NCBI GenBank assembly: GCA_039928925.1
Contig: JBDSSF010000003.1
Coordinates: 124,001-188,000, forward strand
Direction of reading: 5' to 3'
Length of the DNA stretch: 64,000 nucleotides
DNA from: Candidatus Saccharimonadales bacterium
GTDB taxonomy: Bacteria; Patescibacteriota; Saccharimonadia; Saccharimonadales; Saccharimonadaceae
Below, piece by piece: positions 19,084 to 29,043 of the stretch. A program made the translations under genes and the position numbers. Each line of letters begins with the position of its first letter. The stretch's first letter is position 1. The notes under the pieces are model-generated. The model was not told where the DNA came from, searched no databases, and saw only the letters and a program-made list of their open reading frames with translations.

Positions 19084-21333
19084 GTCTAATATTTCAGTCA
19101 CACGTTTTTTATAGTTTGCCGGTGAATGTCTACTGAGAACTTTCTTGTTTGACTTATTGATCATTATTTTATCGGAGAATTGATTCGTAGTATAGGCACT
19201 AAGTATCGCTTTTGAATACGCGTTCGCATCGAACTTATCCCTAACAAGAAGTCCATTCACACCATCAATACATTCTGGTATACCGCCGACGTCAGCGGCG
19301 ACTAGATATATGTTACTCGCGCACGCTTCTAGTACTACAAATGGAAGCCCTTCGTTTTTACTCGTTATAAGGTACATGTCATATATATCTACGTCTATCG
19401 ATGAAAAACCATCGTAAGAACCAGCATAATTAATATTTGGGTGAGATTTTATTAAACGCTTAAAGCGGTCGTAGTCGCTGTAATTCTTATCCATAACTCC
19501 ATACACATCAATTGATATGCCATGCGGTTCCAGTACGGCTGCGATTTCTGGTAGTAGATAAGCAAGTTTGTCATCACATAATCGGCTTGCCCATAGTACC
19601 TTACTCGTTTTTTTATATTCAGTTTTTTGTCTTATCTTTGTTTCATATGGAGAATAAAGGACTTTCGTCTTGTCCAGATCAAAGCCGTCTACTAAATGAA
19701 GTTGATGTCTGTAAGCATCTGAGTCTGTTATGAATAGATCAACGCCGTCATAAGCTTCTACGATACCGTTTGAGATAACATTATACAGATAGCCATCCGA
19801 TGTCATATTAAAAGCAAAAGTATGGAGATATATTGAACATCCAGAATCATGTATTACACGGCTATACCTTGTTGCCAGCCTGTAACCTGTCTCGGCATTA
19901 ATAATATTTAGGCGAACAACTCCCCAATGTTGAATAATTCTCAGGATAAATAATTGTAGCTTATTATCGTCGGCATCTGTCAAAAAGTTTTTTGCTTCAA
20001 TACATATGACATTATCCATTTCACTTAAACGACCCAGCCATGGCGATTCCGCATTTATCGTCGTCACAACAAGCACCTTCTCGCCTTTAGAATTCTTACT
20101 TAGTTCTTTGACTAAGTTGATTGCAGCAAGATCAGCACCACCCTTAGTTAGGTGTGGCACAAGAACAATATCACTAATCGACGAATCGATGTTCTCGAGG
20201 CAGAATCGTAAATACATATCACTTACTGCAGATTCGATTGGGTAGGATACAACAGGGAGATTACGTAACATATCCTCAGAACTGCGCACCATAGGTTCAA
20301 ATTTATTAATCTTCCCCCATAGTTCCATAGTCTCTTCATTAAAGCCTATCGATGTGAATCTTTCGGGTATGCGAGTAGTCTCCTTTGTAATCACCGACTG
20401 AGAAATGGATCGACCGTAACGTTGCTTTAATACACTCATTATATTTTTATGCAATGAGTATTGCACAACAGTATAGTGATTAAGGAGTTCGTAATTTTCA
20501 ATCTTTTTCTGTAGCCTCTTAGCGACATACTTTACAGAAATCTTATTTTTTTTCAAAACAACCTTGTCGCTCAAATGGCCATCGCTATTCTGATTCTGTA
20601 GCTTAATAAAATTCTTTGGATAGAATAAATTACTCGGTCTTATAACAGAATCTGATCCTAAATGTGCATTTAGTAAACTTCCATGCTTCTTCCTTCGATA
20701 GAAAAAGATTGTATTGGGTACATTATAGAATTTATAGCCCTGCGCTATTGCCTGACAACTAAAATGCCAATCTTCTGTACCGTAGCCATCTCCAGTTGGC
20801 TCAAACTGAATTTTATTAAGAACTTTATGATGTATGAAGCTTTGCCCTATATAGTAGTTTATTTCAAACATATTTTTAGGTATCTGTTTGAAAGTTTCGT
20901 TATCAAGCTTTTCAACGAGGTAATTATCATTTTCAAATACAAGTAAGTATCGTGGTGAGTATATGCCTGGCTCACTATGTGTTTCAGCAATCGTGAAGGC
21001 TTCATATAGATAGTTTTCAGTGAAAAAATCGTCACCATCAAAGAAAGATATGTAGGTCGAGTCAGATTTACTTGTTAAAAAATTCCTACATTTGCTTATA
21101 TCGGCAAAGCTATTCATATAAACACTAAGTTTAATATCATTATTTTCAACTATAAATGAATTTAATGATTTTATAGTAGTCTCATTAGCATTATCAAGCG
21201 AAATCATACATTCCACTCTTACATTATTATCCCTAGCATACCTGATACCCTCTGCAATCGATGAGAGGGTCTTAAATAGAAGAATACCCTCTCTATGTGC
21301 TGTTACGCAAACTGCGACGTCGTAAGTCTTCAC
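19078..21333 (-). CDS. Bifunctional glycosyltransferase, GT2 plus GT4
   Basis: A 751-residue fusion from a GTG start that shares one base with the stop of the upstream capD-like gene. The N-terminal GT2 domain (about 1-240) has YDVAVCVTAHREGILLFKTL, FFDGDDFFTENYLYE and GTEDWHFSCQAI. The C-terminal half (about 390-751) is GT4-like, with ILVPHLTKGGADLAAINLV, WASRLCDDKLAYLLPEI and the donor-binding ITSKNEGLPFVVLEACASN. The two catalytic centres suggest sequential addition of two sugars. It is the last gene of a leftward operon that starts with the ABC exporter. Confidence 0.85.
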   Translation of the reverse strand: MKTYDVAVCVTAHREGILLFKTLSSIAEGIRYARDNNVRVECMISLDNANETTIKSLNSFIVENNDIKLSVYMNSFADISKCRNFLTSKSDSTYISFFDGDDFFTENYLYEAFTIAETHSEPGIYSPRYLLVFENDNYLVEKLDNETFKQIPKNMFEINYYIGQSFIHHKVLNKIQFEPTGDGYGTEDWHFSCQAIAQGYKFYNVPNTIFFYRRKKHGSLLNAHLGSDSVIRPSNLFYPKNFIKLQNQNSDGHLSDKVVLKKNKISVKYVAKRLQKKIENYELLNHYTVVQYSLHKNIMSVLKQRYGRSISQSVITKETTRIPERFTSIGFNEETMELWGKINKFEPMVRSSEDMLRNLPVVSYPIESAVSDMYLRFCLENIDSSISDIVLVPHLTKGGADLAAINLVKELSKNSKGEKVLVVTTINAESPWLGRLSEMDNVICIEAKNFLTDADDNKLQLFILRIIQHWGVVRLNIINAETGYRLATRYSRVIHDSGCSIYLHTFAFNMTSDGYLYNVISNGIVEAYDGVDLFITDSDAYRHQLHLVDGFDLDKTKVLYSPYETKIRQKTEYKKTSKVLWASRLCDDKLAYLLPEIAAVLEPHGISIDVYGVMDKNYSDYDRFKRLIKSHPNINYAGSYDGFSSIDVDIYDMYLITSKNEGLPFVVLEACASNIYLVAADVGGIPECIDGVNGLLVRDKFDANAYSKAILSAYTTNQFSDKIMINKSNKKVLSRHSPANYKKRVTEILDL

Positions 21334-22784
21334 TAGCTTACCGCCGGCGTATAAGTTTCAACTATCGCCTGTAACCTTTTCTTAATCTGTTCGGAATCAA
21401 GAGTATTGGTTTTTGCAAATATTATCAGGTCGTTAAGATCTTCATTAAATTTTACTTTATCAAAATTCATATAATTTGTCGTTCTAAAAATCTTCTTAAA
21501 TGTTGTGGCTTTCGTTTCTTCCTCCTTCACAAGAACTTCTTCATAGAGCTTCTCGCCAGGTCTGAGCCCAGTGATGTTTATTTTTATTTCCTCATCAGGT
21601 ATATAGCCACGCATTGCGATAAGTGCACGCGCTAAGTCATAGATTTTAATTGATTCACCCATATCAAGTACGAACAAATCATCATTTTCACCCATTACCC
21701 ATGTTTGTAGAATCAGATGAACTGCTTCAGGAATAGTCATGAAGTAACGTGTGATTTCTCTATGTGTGACCGTAACTGGACCACCTTTTTCAATTTGCTT
21801 CTCAAAAAAAGGTATAGCACTACCGTTACTATTAATTACATTCCCAAAACGCACCGCACAGAAAGTAGTTTTATTTTGGGAATTCGCTAATATATGAATG
21901 ATTTTCTCGGCCGTCCGTTTCGTTGCACCCATAATATTTGTCGGGTTCACTGCTTTGTCTGTGGAAATAAGTATGAATTTACTTACTCCATATTTGACTG
22001 CAGCTTCAGCTACGGTCTTTGTACCAAGTATATTATTTTTCACCGCCTCAGTAGCGTTATATTCCATAAGTGGTACATGTTTATAAGCAGCAGCATGAAA
22101 AATTGTCGTCGGTCTGTACATAGACATTACTTCTTCGACTCGACGCTCATCTTTTACATCACCGATAATGAATTCGTAATCTCCATTTGGATTTGTTTCC
22201 AGAAGCTGATTTCTAAGATCAAAAATACCGTTTTCCCACCAATCATAAAATACAACTTTCCTAGCTCCATGTGCTGCCACTTGACGACTAAGCTCTGAGC
22301 CGATAGAACCAGCTGCACCTGTAATAAGTATAGTTTGTGGAAGCGAGAAGTTAGAAATATCCTCCTGGTCTGTTTTAAGTATCTCACCACCAAGCATATC
22401 TTCTGGTTTTACTCGACGAACATACTGCAAATAACTCTCATTAAAGTCTTGTAGCAAAACTTCAGATAGACGGGGAAGGATCTTATAGACGATTTTTAGA
22501 TCAATCGTCTGCTCGATAATATCTCGAATTACCTTTCCGCGCTCAGAAGGTAGGGCGATCAAAATCTCTTCTATTAATTCTGTACGCACGATATTACGAA
22601 TGTCAGAAATACCACCAAGTACTTCTATACCATTTACGGACTTGCCTACGTTATCATCAATGAAGCCGATAATCTCATAACCTGACTGTGGCTCGGAAAG
22701 AATTTCACTGGAGATTAGTTCTCCCGCCTTACCTGCTCCGATAATCAGTATTTTAATTGTGTCGTGTGATCTCATTACCGACAT
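21333..22784 (-). CDS. CapD/PglF-type nucleotide-sugar 4,6-dehydratase (soluble form)
   Basis: A 483-residue protein. It starts with a nucleotide-binding domain (ILIIGAGKAGELISSEIL) and continues with the dehydratase domain: ILITGAAGSIGSELSRQ, FHAAAYKHVPLME, STDKAVNPTNIMGATKR and RFGNVINSNGSAIPFFEKQI. These motifs define the FlaA1/PglF/CapD family, which makes UDP-4-keto-6-deoxy-GlcNAc-type sugars. Many relatives carry four N-terminal membrane helices, and those are absent here. It overlaps its upstream neighbour by ten bases. Product stereochemistry is not predictable. Confidence 0.9.
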   Translation of the reverse strand: MSVMRSHDTIKILIIGAGKAGELISSEILSEPQSGYEIIGFIDDNVGKSVNGIEVLGGISDIRNIVRTELIEEILIALPSERGKVIRDIIEQTIDLKIVYKILPRLSEVLLQDFNESYLQYVRRVKPEDMLGGEILKTDQEDISNFSLPQTILITGAAGSIGSELSRQVAAHGARKVVFYDWWENGIFDLRNQLLETNPNGDYEFIIGDVKDERRVEEVMSMYRPTTIFHAAAYKHVPLMEYNATEAVKNNILGTKTVAEAAVKYGVSKFILISTDKAVNPTNIMGATKRTAEKIIHILANSQNKTTFCAVRFGNVINSNGSAIPFFEKQIEKGGPVTVTHREITRYFMTIPEAVHLILQTWVMGENDDLFVLDMGESIKIYDLARALIAMRGYIPDEEIKINITGLRPGEKLYEEVLVKEEETKATTFKKIFRTTNYMNFDKVKFNEDLNDLIIFAKTNTLDSEQIKKRLQAIVETYTPAVS

Positions 22785-23638
22785 ATCTCCTTTATTGTTT
22801 CACTGAGTGAATATTTTGGTGACCACCCCGTGTCTTTATGTAAAGTCTCAATGTCTGCCTTAGAAGCATAAATAGGTTCGGGCTCACTCATCGTTTCTCT
22901 TATAGACGGTTGTGGTGAAACCTTACATGTATCAATCAACTGATCGACAACTTGCCTATTACTTGTGGGTCTTCCTGAACCTATATTATACACTTTTCCA
23001 GTTGTTTTTACTTCTGCGAGTAGGGTAATGGCATGTGCGACATCACGGATATCAATGTAGTCACGACATGAATCAAGCCTACCAATTTCAATTTCATCAC
23101 GTTCATGTAGCGCCAATTGCTCAAGTTGTGACATTATTCGAGTAATTAAGAATTTCTCACCCATACCTCTGCCAATCGGATTGAATAATCGCACAACAAC
23201 ACAATCTAAATTGTGCACCTTAGCATACTCGAGAGCCTGTTTCGTCTCCTCTATTTTACTCTTACCATAATCCGACGTAGCGCTCAGTGAATGTGATTCA
23301 GACACAGCTTCATCATAGCTTGCTACAGTACCATATTCCGCAGCAGACCCCGTGATAATGATCCGCCTTATATCTAAACCTTTGTTCGAGGCGGCCTTGA
23401 TTATATTGGTGCTAAAAATAATATTCTGATATGCTTTAGGTGAGTTTTCAATAATACCTGCGCAGCTTATAACTACTTCAGGTTGATAACGTAAAATGCA
23501 TAGTAAAACTTGTTTTTCATCAATAAGATCAACTCTTCCGTCCATATTACTGTCAATAGCCTCATGACCACTATCTTTAAGACTCTCGGTAACATACCTA
23601 CCTACAAAACCACTTGATCCGAATACAAGTACTCTCAT
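22775..23638 (-). CDS. NAD-dependent sugar epimerase/dehydratase
   Basis: A 287-residue extended short-chain dehydrogenase with VLVFGSSGFVGRYV at the N-terminus, the active-site region ITGSAAEYG, a YGKSK (Y-x3-K) motif, RLFNPIGRGMGEKFL and RDYIDIRDVAHAI. The overall pattern is closest to GDP-4-keto-6-deoxymannose reductase (Rmd)-like and related epimerases. With the adjacent CapD-like dehydratase it could reduce a 4-keto intermediate. It lies three bases downstream of the methyltransferase-GT4 gene. Confidence 0.85.
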   Translation of the reverse strand: MRVLVFGSSGFVGRYVTESLKDSGHEAIDSNMDGRVDLIDEKQVLLCILRYQPEVVISCAGIIENSPKAYQNIIFSTNIIKAASNKGLDIRRIIITGSAAEYGTVASYDEAVSESHSLSATSDYGKSKIEETKQALEYAKVHNLDCVVVRLFNPIGRGMGEKFLITRIMSQLEQLALHERDEIEIGRLDSCRDYIDIRDVAHAITLLAEVKTTGKVYNIGSGRPTSNRQVVDQLIDTCKVSPQPSIRETMSEPEPIYASKADIETLHKDTGWSPKYSLSETIKEICR

Positions 23639-23641
23639 CGT

Positions 23642-26011
23642 TTACATACCTCTATATAGTTCGAGGTAGTTCTTTTTTAAAATTTTATTGGAAAAGTTTT
23701 TCTCAACCCTATTCCTTGCAAATCTCTTCTGTTTTTGTAGCAGCTTTGGACTTGTTATCACGATTTTTAGTTTATCTAGAATTTCATCAACATTACCCGG
23801 TTTTACTATATAACCACTCTCACCGTCTACTACAACTTCTGAAACAGCACCAACATCGGATGCAATGACAGAAAGCTTCATAGACATAGCTTCAAGGATC
23901 GAGAGTGGAAATCCTTCGATTGATGACGGTAGCACGAAAACGTCACCCGCACTTAGGTAGTGGGCAACTTTGCTTTGGTAACCAAGCAGGGTAATGTTTG
24001 ATGATTCTATAGATTTAATTTGATTTATTATTTGCTGTTTCATAATACCATCACCAATAATAAAAAATTTAACGTGTGGATAAAGCTTTAATTCATTAAT
24101 CTTTTCAGCAACACTTACAAATACATCCGGGTTTTTCTCACCTGATAATCTGCCTACGAAAAATACTGCAACATCTCCGTCAGCAATACCTAGTTCATCC
24201 CTTATAAATTCTCGATTAAAATTAACTGGGTTAAATTCTTTATCCGAGTCGATTCCATTTGATATAACCTCAACTACCGTCGCTTGAGTTGTTTTAGATT
24301 TTATTGATTCTGAAACAGTTTGATTATCTGTAGTATATTTATCGATATAGTGTCTGTATTTTAATGCACCTTCCATGTACGCCGGCACTCGATCATTAAA
24401 TAAAGTCAATATAATCTTAAGGTTTGGATGGCGTTTTTTTAACTCTGGCAACATTTCAAACATAAAACCATTGTGAACAATATGAAGTATGTCTATTTGA
24501 GCAATGTCTATATATCCTGAAATGAACTCTATATATTGACTCGGATCATCGACTATCTTCGTTAGGTGATAGATACTTTCAGTAATTTCTCTGAACTTAT
24601 ATTCCCATTCGTTTTTAGAATCAAGCCCAGTTATAAAGCTAATGTTGCAATCTTTTTTGAGCTCACGACAGTAGTTATAGACAAGTGTTTCCGCACCACC
24701 AAATGTCATCCAAGGCATAGTAATTAGTATGTGCGGTTTTTTATTTCTATGTAGTGCTGGATTATGATCGTTTCTTTTTAGAATTTTCTTTGCTACTTTT
24801 TTACCACTACGAAGTATTGAATGTGTTGCTGTGATTATATTTGAATTACCCGACTTGAACAACCTAGTGTTTAAGGACCTAACAATAGCTTGGTACGCAT
24901 ATATTTTATTTTGCTGACTATCTATTTGGTTCTCATATGCTGCCCTCATACTTTCAATACGAATTTCAGCATATTCCTTTTGCATAAATGCCATAGCCTG
25001 CCAATAAAGAGCGTTGGTTGAAGGTATATGTCTCTCACTTACATTAGTAAGTTGAAGTGCCTTCTCGTATTTTCCTTGGTAAAAAAAGTGGTAAAACCTA
25101 GCAAGTAATAGTGTTTGCTGGTCCCATTTAGTTTCAAAATTTTTTATTACTTTTGAACTTAGCTCAAATCTAGATAATTGATTATAAAAAAGGGAAATAT
25201 AATAGCCTGATTCTTGATTTTGTTTATCAAAGATATTTTTTGATAAATTTGTTATTATTTTTTTTTCAGACCTAACAATACCTTTTTTTGCAAACCCCCA
25301 GAATTCCGATACCCCGTTCACTTCTATTGCTGTAAATGCAAAGTTTCCTTTTCCAAATTTATCAGTTAAAACATTTGTCAGGTTTTCAGTGTCGTAATAT
25401 ATGTAGTGTTCAAGAGAATGACTAAACCAATAATCATCAGGTGTGTATTGTGTAACTGATAATGTTGAAAACACAAAAAAACCGTCATCATTGAGGTGAT
25501 CTACAACATTATCAAGGACAAGACCCGGTCGGTCTGCATGTTCTAATAAATCAAAGGCGGTAATGATATCAAATTTACCAATCTTCTCAGGAAAACTATG
25601 AAGATTTGACTGCAATGACCTTAAACCTTTAGATTTTGCAATGTCTACGACGTCTTGAGAAATTTCAAGACCAACAGTTTCGTATCCTGCTGCTGCAAAT
25701 ATCTCCATTAGCGAACCGTCGGCAGCTCCAAGATCCATATGTCTTCCATTATTTTTAATAAACTGCTTACAAAGGCCAAATTTTCCCAATAGGTTTACCG
25801 CGGGTGATGATAGATAGTTCGTATAGCCGGATCTTGTATCTGATGCTTTTTCGAAATAATCTGCGGTGTATAGATCTTCGGTGTGATCAGCGATTTCTTC
25901 AACCATCATAACGTGACATTTTTCACATCTAATAATCTTATTTCCGTCAGTTCTTTTTGTTACATCGGTAAATCTTAAATTATCACAATACAAACAGCTT
26001 AAAACTTTCAT
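23642..26011 (-). CDS. Methyltransferase-glycosyltransferase (GT4) fusion
   Basis: A 789-residue protein. Residues 1-40 hold two CxxC pairs (CLYCDNLRF... CEKCHVMM), a probable zinc ribbon like that of C-methyltransferases. A SAM-binding domain follows (MDLGAADGSLMEIFAAAGYE, DIITAFDLLEHADRP). A linker of about 190 residues leads to a GT4 domain (about 425-789) with ILITMPWMTFGGAETLVYNY, VFFVGRLSGEKNPDVF and LPSSIEGFPLSILEAMSMK. It probably adds and methylates a sugar on the chain exported by the neighbouring ABC transporter; methyl caps often end such chains. That role is an inference. Confidence 0.85.
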   Translation of the reverse strand: MKVLSCLYCDNLRFTDVTKRTDGNKIIRCEKCHVMMVEEIADHTEDLYTADYFEKASDTRSGYTNYLSSPAVNLLGKFGLCKQFIKNNGRHMDLGAADGSLMEIFAAAGYETVGLEISQDVVDIAKSKGLRSLQSNLHSFPEKIGKFDIITAFDLLEHADRPGLVLDNVVDHLNDDGFFVFSTLSVTQYTPDDYWFSHSLEHYIYYDTENLTNVLTDKFGKGNFAFTAIEVNGVSEFWGFAKKGIVRSEKKIITNLSKNIFDKQNQESGYYISLFYNQLSRFELSSKVIKNFETKWDQQTLLLARFYHFFYQGKYEKALQLTNVSERHIPSTNALYWQAMAFMQKEYAEIRIESMRAAYENQIDSQQNKIYAYQAIVRSLNTRLFKSGNSNIITATHSILRSGKKVAKKILKRNDHNPALHRNKKPHILITMPWMTFGGAETLVYNYCRELKKDCNISFITGLDSKNEWEYKFREITESIYHLTKIVDDPSQYIEFISGYIDIAQIDILHIVHNGFMFEMLPELKKRHPNLKIILTLFNDRVPAYMEGALKYRHYIDKYTTDNQTVSESIKSKTTQATVVEVISNGIDSDKEFNPVNFNREFIRDELGIADGDVAVFFVGRLSGEKNPDVFVSVAEKINELKLYPHVKFFIIGDGIMKQQIINQIKSIESSNITLLGYQSKVAHYLSAGDVFVLPSSIEGFPLSILEAMSMKLSVIASDVGAVSEVVVDGESGYIVKPGNVDEILDKLKIVITSPKLLQKQKRFARNRVEKNFSNKILKKNYLELYRGM

Positions 26012-26013
26012 GG

Positions 26014-27189
26014 TTAATTCTTATTTATCCATTCGTGCTTTAATTCTGTCATGCCACTCCATGTAGGTTTACTGTTCACAATAGTAAATTCTGGACCATT
26101 GTATATCGCGTCAAGGATTTTGCCTTCTTTTTCGAATAGATTTATTTCTAGAAAATATTTACCGCTACCTATATTTAAATCGAGTTGTAATTCTATTTCA
26201 TTTTTTAATTTCCAATCCAAAGGAAGGTTTCCAGTCCTTGAATTAATTCCTGTGATGTGTTCGCCTGTTTGTTTGTAAATATTTATTCCAACACTTTCAA
26301 ATATGGTATTTTGTAAATTTTCCCATATTACCTTTACAATCATAGAGTCATTCGTGTTAAAACGTGATCCGTTTACTATATTTGTTGTTAGGTATTTGGG
26401 TTTAACAGCTTCAACAATATCGGTCTTCTCTTTTGTTTTATCCTCACTCACAGTGTTGATATCAGAATACTTATCTGCAACAAGTCTGGGATTTCCTGAA
26501 CATATAATTTCACCGTCTTTAATAAGTATGGCTTTATTGCAGAACCGACGAACACTACTCATATCATGCGTAACAATTATTACAGTTTGCTTCTTTTTCT
26601 TTAGTGAGTCAAAATAGTCATAACATTTCTGCTGAAAAGCTTCATCGCCGACAGCTAGGACCTCATCCAGTAGAAGTATGTCCGCCCGTGCCCTGATTGC
26701 AATACTAAATGCTAGTCGAACCTGCATACCACTTGAATAGTTTTTTAATCTTTCATCCATGAACTCACCTAATTCTGCAAATTCAACAATACTTTCATAC
26801 ATAGTTTCTATTTCTTTTCGGCTAAAACCAAGTAGAGCACCATTTAAAAAAACGTTTTCTTTACCAGTAAGTTCAGGGTTAAACCCGACGCCTAGTTCTA
26901 TAAAAGGTACAAGGGTACCATTTATTACTACACCGCCCCTGTTTGGTGTGTAGATACCTGCAAGAACTTTTAGTAGTGTACTTTTTCCACTACCATTACG
27001 ACCAACAATACCAAAGAAATCACCTTTTTCAATAGTTAATGATATATTATTTAACGGAGAAAACTCTCTGTACCCACGTCTTCCTTTGATATAATTAATG
27101 AGCTTTTGCTTAAGGCCATTACTGCCTTCAAGTGGTATACGAAAAGTTTTTGATACACCATTTACCTGAATAGCAACTTGATTACTCAT
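26014..27189 (-). CDS. wzt: Polysaccharide ABC exporter ATPase with carbohydrate-binding tail
   Basis: A 391-residue ATPase. The nucleotide-binding domain (about 1-250) has Walker A GRNGSGKSTLLK, the signature YSSGMQVRLAFSIA, Walker B ADILLLDEVLAVGDEA and the switch histidine in VTHDM. Residues about 275-391 form a beta-sandwich like the C-terminal domain of Wzt, which recognises the finished, capped glycan. It pairs with the permease directly upstream, sharing one base. Together they export a complete polysaccharide across the membrane, so the main polymer here is probably made by the ABC-dependent route. Confidence 0.93.
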   Translation of the reverse strand: MSNQVAIQVNGVSKTFRIPLEGSNGLKQKLINYIKGRRGYREFSPLNNISLTIEKGDFFGIVGRNGSGKSTLLKVLAGIYTPNRGGVVINGTLVPFIELGVGFNPELTGKENVFLNGALLGFSRKEIETMYESIVEFAELGEFMDERLKNYSSGMQVRLAFSIAIRARADILLLDEVLAVGDEAFQQKCYDYFDSLKKKKQTVIIVTHDMSSVRRFCNKAILIKDGEIICSGNPRLVADKYSDINTVSEDKTKEKTDIVEAVKPKYLTTNIVNGSRFNTNDSMIVKVIWENLQNTIFESVGINIYKQTGEHITGINSRTGNLPLDWKLKNEIELQLDLNIGSGKYFLEINLFEKEGKILDAIYNGPEFTIVNSKPTWSGMTELKHEWINKN

Positions 27190-28013
27190 TATATATTCTC
27201 CGCAAAATATTTTGAATGTTTCTTGAAATATAATGTACCAAATACAAATACTAGAATAACTATTAGAAAAGGTATTAGAATATAAAAAATATTTGAAAAT
27301 AATGTAAATGGTGTGATTGTTTCTGTTGTGATCAAATAGTATCTCGCATCCTGGATCGCCTGGGCAACTGGATTTAATAATAAAAACTTAGCAGCTATCT
27401 CACTTTTTTCCATAACTATCGAAAGCGGATAGATTATCGGTGTCGCGTAAAAAGCAGCTTGCATAATTATCTCCCAGATATGACTTGTGTCTCGATATTT
27501 CACATTTAAAGCCGACAAAAAGAATGCTAGACCAAGTGCAAATAGATAGATTTCGAATATATATATCGGTAATATTAACGCCGACCAATGAAGCTCAACG
27601 CCATTTACTGCCATAAGTACACCAACTATAACTAGATTTAAAATAAGATTAATGAGTGCAGATATAGTCGTAGATAAGACAATAATATATTTAGGGAAGC
27701 TTATTTTGCGCAGCAAGTCACCTCTACCAACAATTGACCCCATACCCTGACTTGTCGCTTCCGAAAAGAACGTCCATAATACAATACCCAGTAATAGATA
27801 TACTGCATAATGCTCAACTGAACCTAGTTTTATAAGTACACCAAATACAACATACATGATGGCAAATAAAAACAAGGGTTTCAATAAAGACCAGGCATAA
27901 CCGAGTACTGAACCTTGGTAACGGAGTTTAAAATCAGTCACGACCAGTTCGCGTAACAGGATACGATTTCGCCTGCTAATAATATTTGAGATTTTCATAA
28001 GTCTGTAATTCAT
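27189..28013 (-). CDS. wzm: Polysaccharide ABC exporter permease
   Basis: A 274-residue protein with six predicted helices and the ABC-2 signatures ELVVTDFKLRYQGSVLGYAWSLLKPL near the N-terminus and AAFYATPIIYPLSIV in the middle. It forms the channel for the Wzt ATPase. It is the first gene of a leftward operon that runs to 19078. Its start codon is only 20 bases from the divergent start at 28034, so its promoter must lie in or next to the other gene. A second possible start is the ATG at 27998. Confidence 0.93.
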   Translation of the reverse strand: MNYRLMKISNIISRRNRILLRELVVTDFKLRYQGSVLGYAWSLLKPLFLFAIMYVVFGVLIKLGSVEHYAVYLLLGIVLWTFFSEATSQGMGSIVGRGDLLRKISFPKYIIVLSTTISALINLILNLVIVGVLMAVNGVELHWSALILPIYIFEIYLFALGLAFFLSALNVKYRDTSHIWEIIMQAAFYATPIIYPLSIVMEKSEIAAKFLLLNPVAQAIQDARYYLITTETITPFTLFSNIFYILIPFLIVILVFVFGTLYFKKHSKYFAENI

Positions 28014-28033
28014 TATATGATAAAGGGTAGCAT

Positions 28034-29041
28034 ATGAATAGACTTGCGGTTATCGTATTAAATTGGAATGGCATTGACGATACCTTACTTTGTTTTGACT
28101 CGTTATTAAAACAAAGTATTTCAGACTTTAAAATTATTATTATAGACAATGGATCAATCGATAATTCAAAAGACGTACTTCAAAAATTACAAATAAGTAA
28201 TTCGCGTAGGCTAACTGTACTATATAACCCTGTCAACAAAGGATTTGCTGGTGGTGTCAACACCGGTATTAACTGGGTAATAAAAAATGATTACGAGCTC
28301 GTTGCATTATTTAACAACGATGCGGTTGCAGACAGTAATTGGCTTAAGTCACTTGTTGATGAGTCAGGGGACGAAACCGTAGGTATTGTTACAGGCCTGC
28401 TACTCCATGAAGATGGTAAAACGATAGATAGCACTGGAGACTGGTATACAAACTGGGGTCTACCATTCCCTCGCAACAGAAATGAACCAGTTGGCAGCGC
28501 ACCAGATAAACAATTTGTGTTCAGTGGTTCAGGTGGTGCTTCGTTATATAAAACTGAACTACTCAAAGATATTGGCTTATTTGATGAGGATTTCTTTGCC
28601 TACTACGAAGATACTGATGTTAGTTTTCGAACCCAACTAGCTGGTTGGAAGGTTATCTACACACCTAAGGCAGTCGCATACCATAAACAAGGCGCGACAA
28701 GTAATAAAATTCCTGGTTTTGCAGTGTATCAAACATTTAAAAACCTCCCACTTTTATTAATTAAGGACGTCCCTGTTGGTCTCTATTTACCGATCGCGAT
28801 TAGATTCTATTTTGCTTATTGGTTAATGTTTATTAACACTTTTAAACATAGGCGTGGTTGGTCTGCCACTAAGGGAATATTCATGAGTATTGTATTTACT
28901 CCAAGAAAACTCAGGGAAAGATGGCACATTCAACGTGTGAAACGTGTGAAAACGTCTTATATAAAATCTATACTATGGGATGACTTACCTCCTGATCAGA
29001 CCGGTATTCGTAAAGTTCGTAAGATGTTTATAGGTAAGTAA
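28034..29041 (+). CDS. Rhamnosyltransferase-like GT2
   Basis: A 335-residue GT2 enzyme with AVIVLNWNGIDDTLLCFDSLL, IIIIDNGSIDNS, NKGFAGGVNTGI, VALFNNDAV and FAYYEDTDVSFR. This set is shared with the WbbL/RfbF rhamnosyltransferase group. A dTDP-rhamnose donor would fit the pathway encoded upstream. One hydrophobic stretch (LPIAIRFYFAYWLMFINTF) lies in the C-terminal third and may attach it to the membrane. It is followed after two bases by sucC, so the two are likely in one transcript. Confidence 0.85.
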   Translation: MNRLAVIVLNWNGIDDTLLCFDSLLKQSISDFKIIIIDNGSIDNSKDVLQKLQISNSRRLTVLYNPVNKGFAGGVNTGINWVIKNDYELVALFNNDAVADSNWLKSLVDESGDETVGIVTGLLLHEDGKTIDSTGDWYTNWGLPFPRNRNEPVGSAPDKQFVFSGSGGASLYKTELLKDIGLFDEDFFAYYEDTDVSFRTQLAGWKVIYTPKAVAYHKQGATSNKIPGFAVYQTFKNLPLLLIKDVPVGLYLPIAIRFYFAYWLMFINTFKHRRGWSATKGIFMSIVFTPRKLRERWHIQRVKRVKTSYIKSILWDDLPPDQTGIRKVRKMFIGK

Positions 29042-29043
29042 TT

